Shown here: piece by piece, positions 63,290 through 64,000 of the stretch
Numbering within the stretch: the stretch's first letter is position 1
Layout of the letters: each line of letters starts with the position of its first letter
Origin: JANWKQ01 sp964624635
Lineage (GTDB): Bacteria; Bacteroidota; Bacteroidia; CAIKAF01
DNA length: 64,000 nucleotides
Assembly (NCBI GenBank): GCA_964624635.1
Contig: CAZUXM010000002.1
Coordinates: forward strand, 36,967-100,966
Direction of reading: 5' to 3'
Translations under genes and position numbers: made by a program
The notes under the pieces: generated by a model
What the model was told of the DNA's origin: nothing
Databases searched by the model: none
The model's input: the letters and a program-made list of their open reading frames with translations, nothing else

Positions 63290-64000
63290 TTATTTACTAT
63301 TCTCTACATAGTCCAAAATTAATGTAATAGATTTTTTGAAAGCAGTTTTATCCGTTGAGTTGATAAAATCACTGTCTTTATCACTTACTACATATTCTTT
63401 TTTATTGATAGTGAAAGTAAGTTTTTCCCCCCCGCGATCAGCAATTTTTCCTTTAGTAGTATATTTTAATGAAAATGAATTGAGTTTGTATAATTCACTA
63501 TACAAAGCTTCATATTCTTTAATGTTTTTATTAATCCATGATTTATTAGTTTTGCTACCACCTGCAGGTTTGTTCTCATCTGTACTGGTACCAAATTGTA
63601 AATTAATTACACGATAAGCTCCGGTTATACCTCCCCCTTGTTCGTATTTTAATTTAAAATCATCAGGCATTTTTGCAGGAATACTTTTATCACGTATAAT
63701 AATATCTTCACTTACCATATCCTCACTTCCGGCAACTCCACCTACCATACCATCTTGAATGTTTCCTTTTCCTCCTCCTTCTTCCGGACTTCCAGGTGCC
63801 GATATTGAGTCATTAGGAGCTTCATTTTTTACCATTTCAGGTTCACGATGGGCTTCAGCAAAACCTATAATTAACGATACAGATTTTTTAAAATTATCAG
63901 CATCTTTTTCTTCGATGAATTTATTTTGACTGTTATTTACTTCGAATGTTTTCCCATTGATAGTATAACGAACGGATTCACCACCACGATCCATTACTTC
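63290..64000 (-). CDS. repeated-domain protein of unknown function, partial at window edge
   Basis: At least 236 residues; the frame stays open to the right edge (E-V before MDRGGES), so the N-terminus is missing. It contains the end of one domain copy (DRGGESVRYTINGKTFEVN, then FIEEKDADNFKKSVSLIIGFAE), a Gly/Pro/Ser-rich linker, and a full second copy (IPAKMPDDFKLKYEQGGG to ITLILDYVENS). Same family as the gene at 62828. Exported location is inferred from the paralogue. Confidence 0.6.
   Translation of the reverse strand, partial: EVMDRGGESVRYTINGKTFEVNNSQNKFIEEKDADNFKKSVSLIIGFAEAHREPEMVKNEAPNDSISAPGSPEEGGGKGNIQDGMVGGVAGSEDMVSEDIIIRDKSIPAKMPDDFKLKYEQGGGITGAYRVINLQFGTSTDENKPAGGSKTNKSWINKNIKEYEALYSELYKLNSFSLKYTTKGKIADRGGEKLTFTINKKEYVVSDKDSDFINSTDKTAFKKSITLILDYVENSK

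Noticed and set aside
1..64000. CRISPR array, tRNA or rRNA genes
   Set aside because: No regularly spaced repeats and no cloverleaf or rRNA-like sequence were noticed in the intergenic stretches; a covariance search was not possible here.

Overview
The window is A+T-rich (GC not computed) and looks like a chromosomal piece of a member of the Bacteroidota, probably from a draft or metagenome assembly: six runs of exactly ten N interrupt it. The phylum call rests on a secreted protein with SprB-type repeats and a type IX secretion C-terminal signal, a PorX-type response regulator with a PglZ domain, a fused LpxC-FabZ, DUF2147, DUF3127 and DUF3667 proteins, and many perfect TAnnTTTG boxes (the Bacteroidota -7 promoter element) just before genes. 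I see no tRNA, rRNA, CRISPR array, transposase or complete prophage.

Layout. 1-1485: two minus-strand genes of unknown function flanked by GTTAG-type core sites and an imperfect dyad that resemble integron attC sites. 1615-4989: fused isobutyryl-CoA mutase IcmF. 5177-10361, plus strand: a T9SS cargo protein, three small exported proteins and a peroxiredoxin, with a 145-bp imperfect palindrome at 8588-8732. 10358-16788, minus strand: a PrsW-like membrane protease, an outer-membrane barrel protein, a MATE exporter, an RlmI-type methyltransferase and an AAA/DUF4143 ATPase whose promoter lies in two tandem palindromes. 17067-23742, plus strand: a ceramidase-like hydrolase coupled to a D-threonine-aldolase-like PLP enzyme, then a papain-like peptidase fused to MORN repeats next to an M48 metallopeptidase.

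23800-31820: a DUF922-like lipoprotein, a TamB-like giant, tsaD (divergent from tamB by 13 bp) and porX. 31963-38109, plus strand: a DUF3667 protein, an HD phosphohydrolase and the lipid A genes lpxD, lpxA and lpxC-fabZ, followed by an ABC ATPase. 38111-42278, minus strand: mnmD, a TPR/beta-propeller protein, a TPR protein, a YiiX-like peptidase and a small lipoprotein. 42633-49369, minus strand: a tight run tpiA-prmA-giant unknown-plsY. 49544-52463, plus strand: thioesterase, VanX-type dipeptidase, DUF819 membrane protein, TPMT-like methyltransferase. 52527-64000: S4 protein and MFS transporter, XRE regulator, phasin-like protein, UbiB-like kinase, CPA1 antiporter, DUF3127 protein, M14 peptidase, a tandem pair of 61-residue cysteine-rich lipoproteins, a secreted bleomycin-hydrolase-like peptidase and a family of repeated-domain secreted proteins that runs off the right edge.

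Much of the content concerns the cell envelope: lipid A synthesis, phospholipid acylation (PlsY), TamB-type outer-membrane assembly, sphingolipid-type hydrolysis, type IX secretion control and many lipoproteins or secreted peptidases. All six N runs lie inside genes. For each, joining the two halves requires a gap length that is not 10, so the N runs are placeholders and the six apparent frame breaks are assembly artefacts. The -7 boxes were used to choose several start codons.
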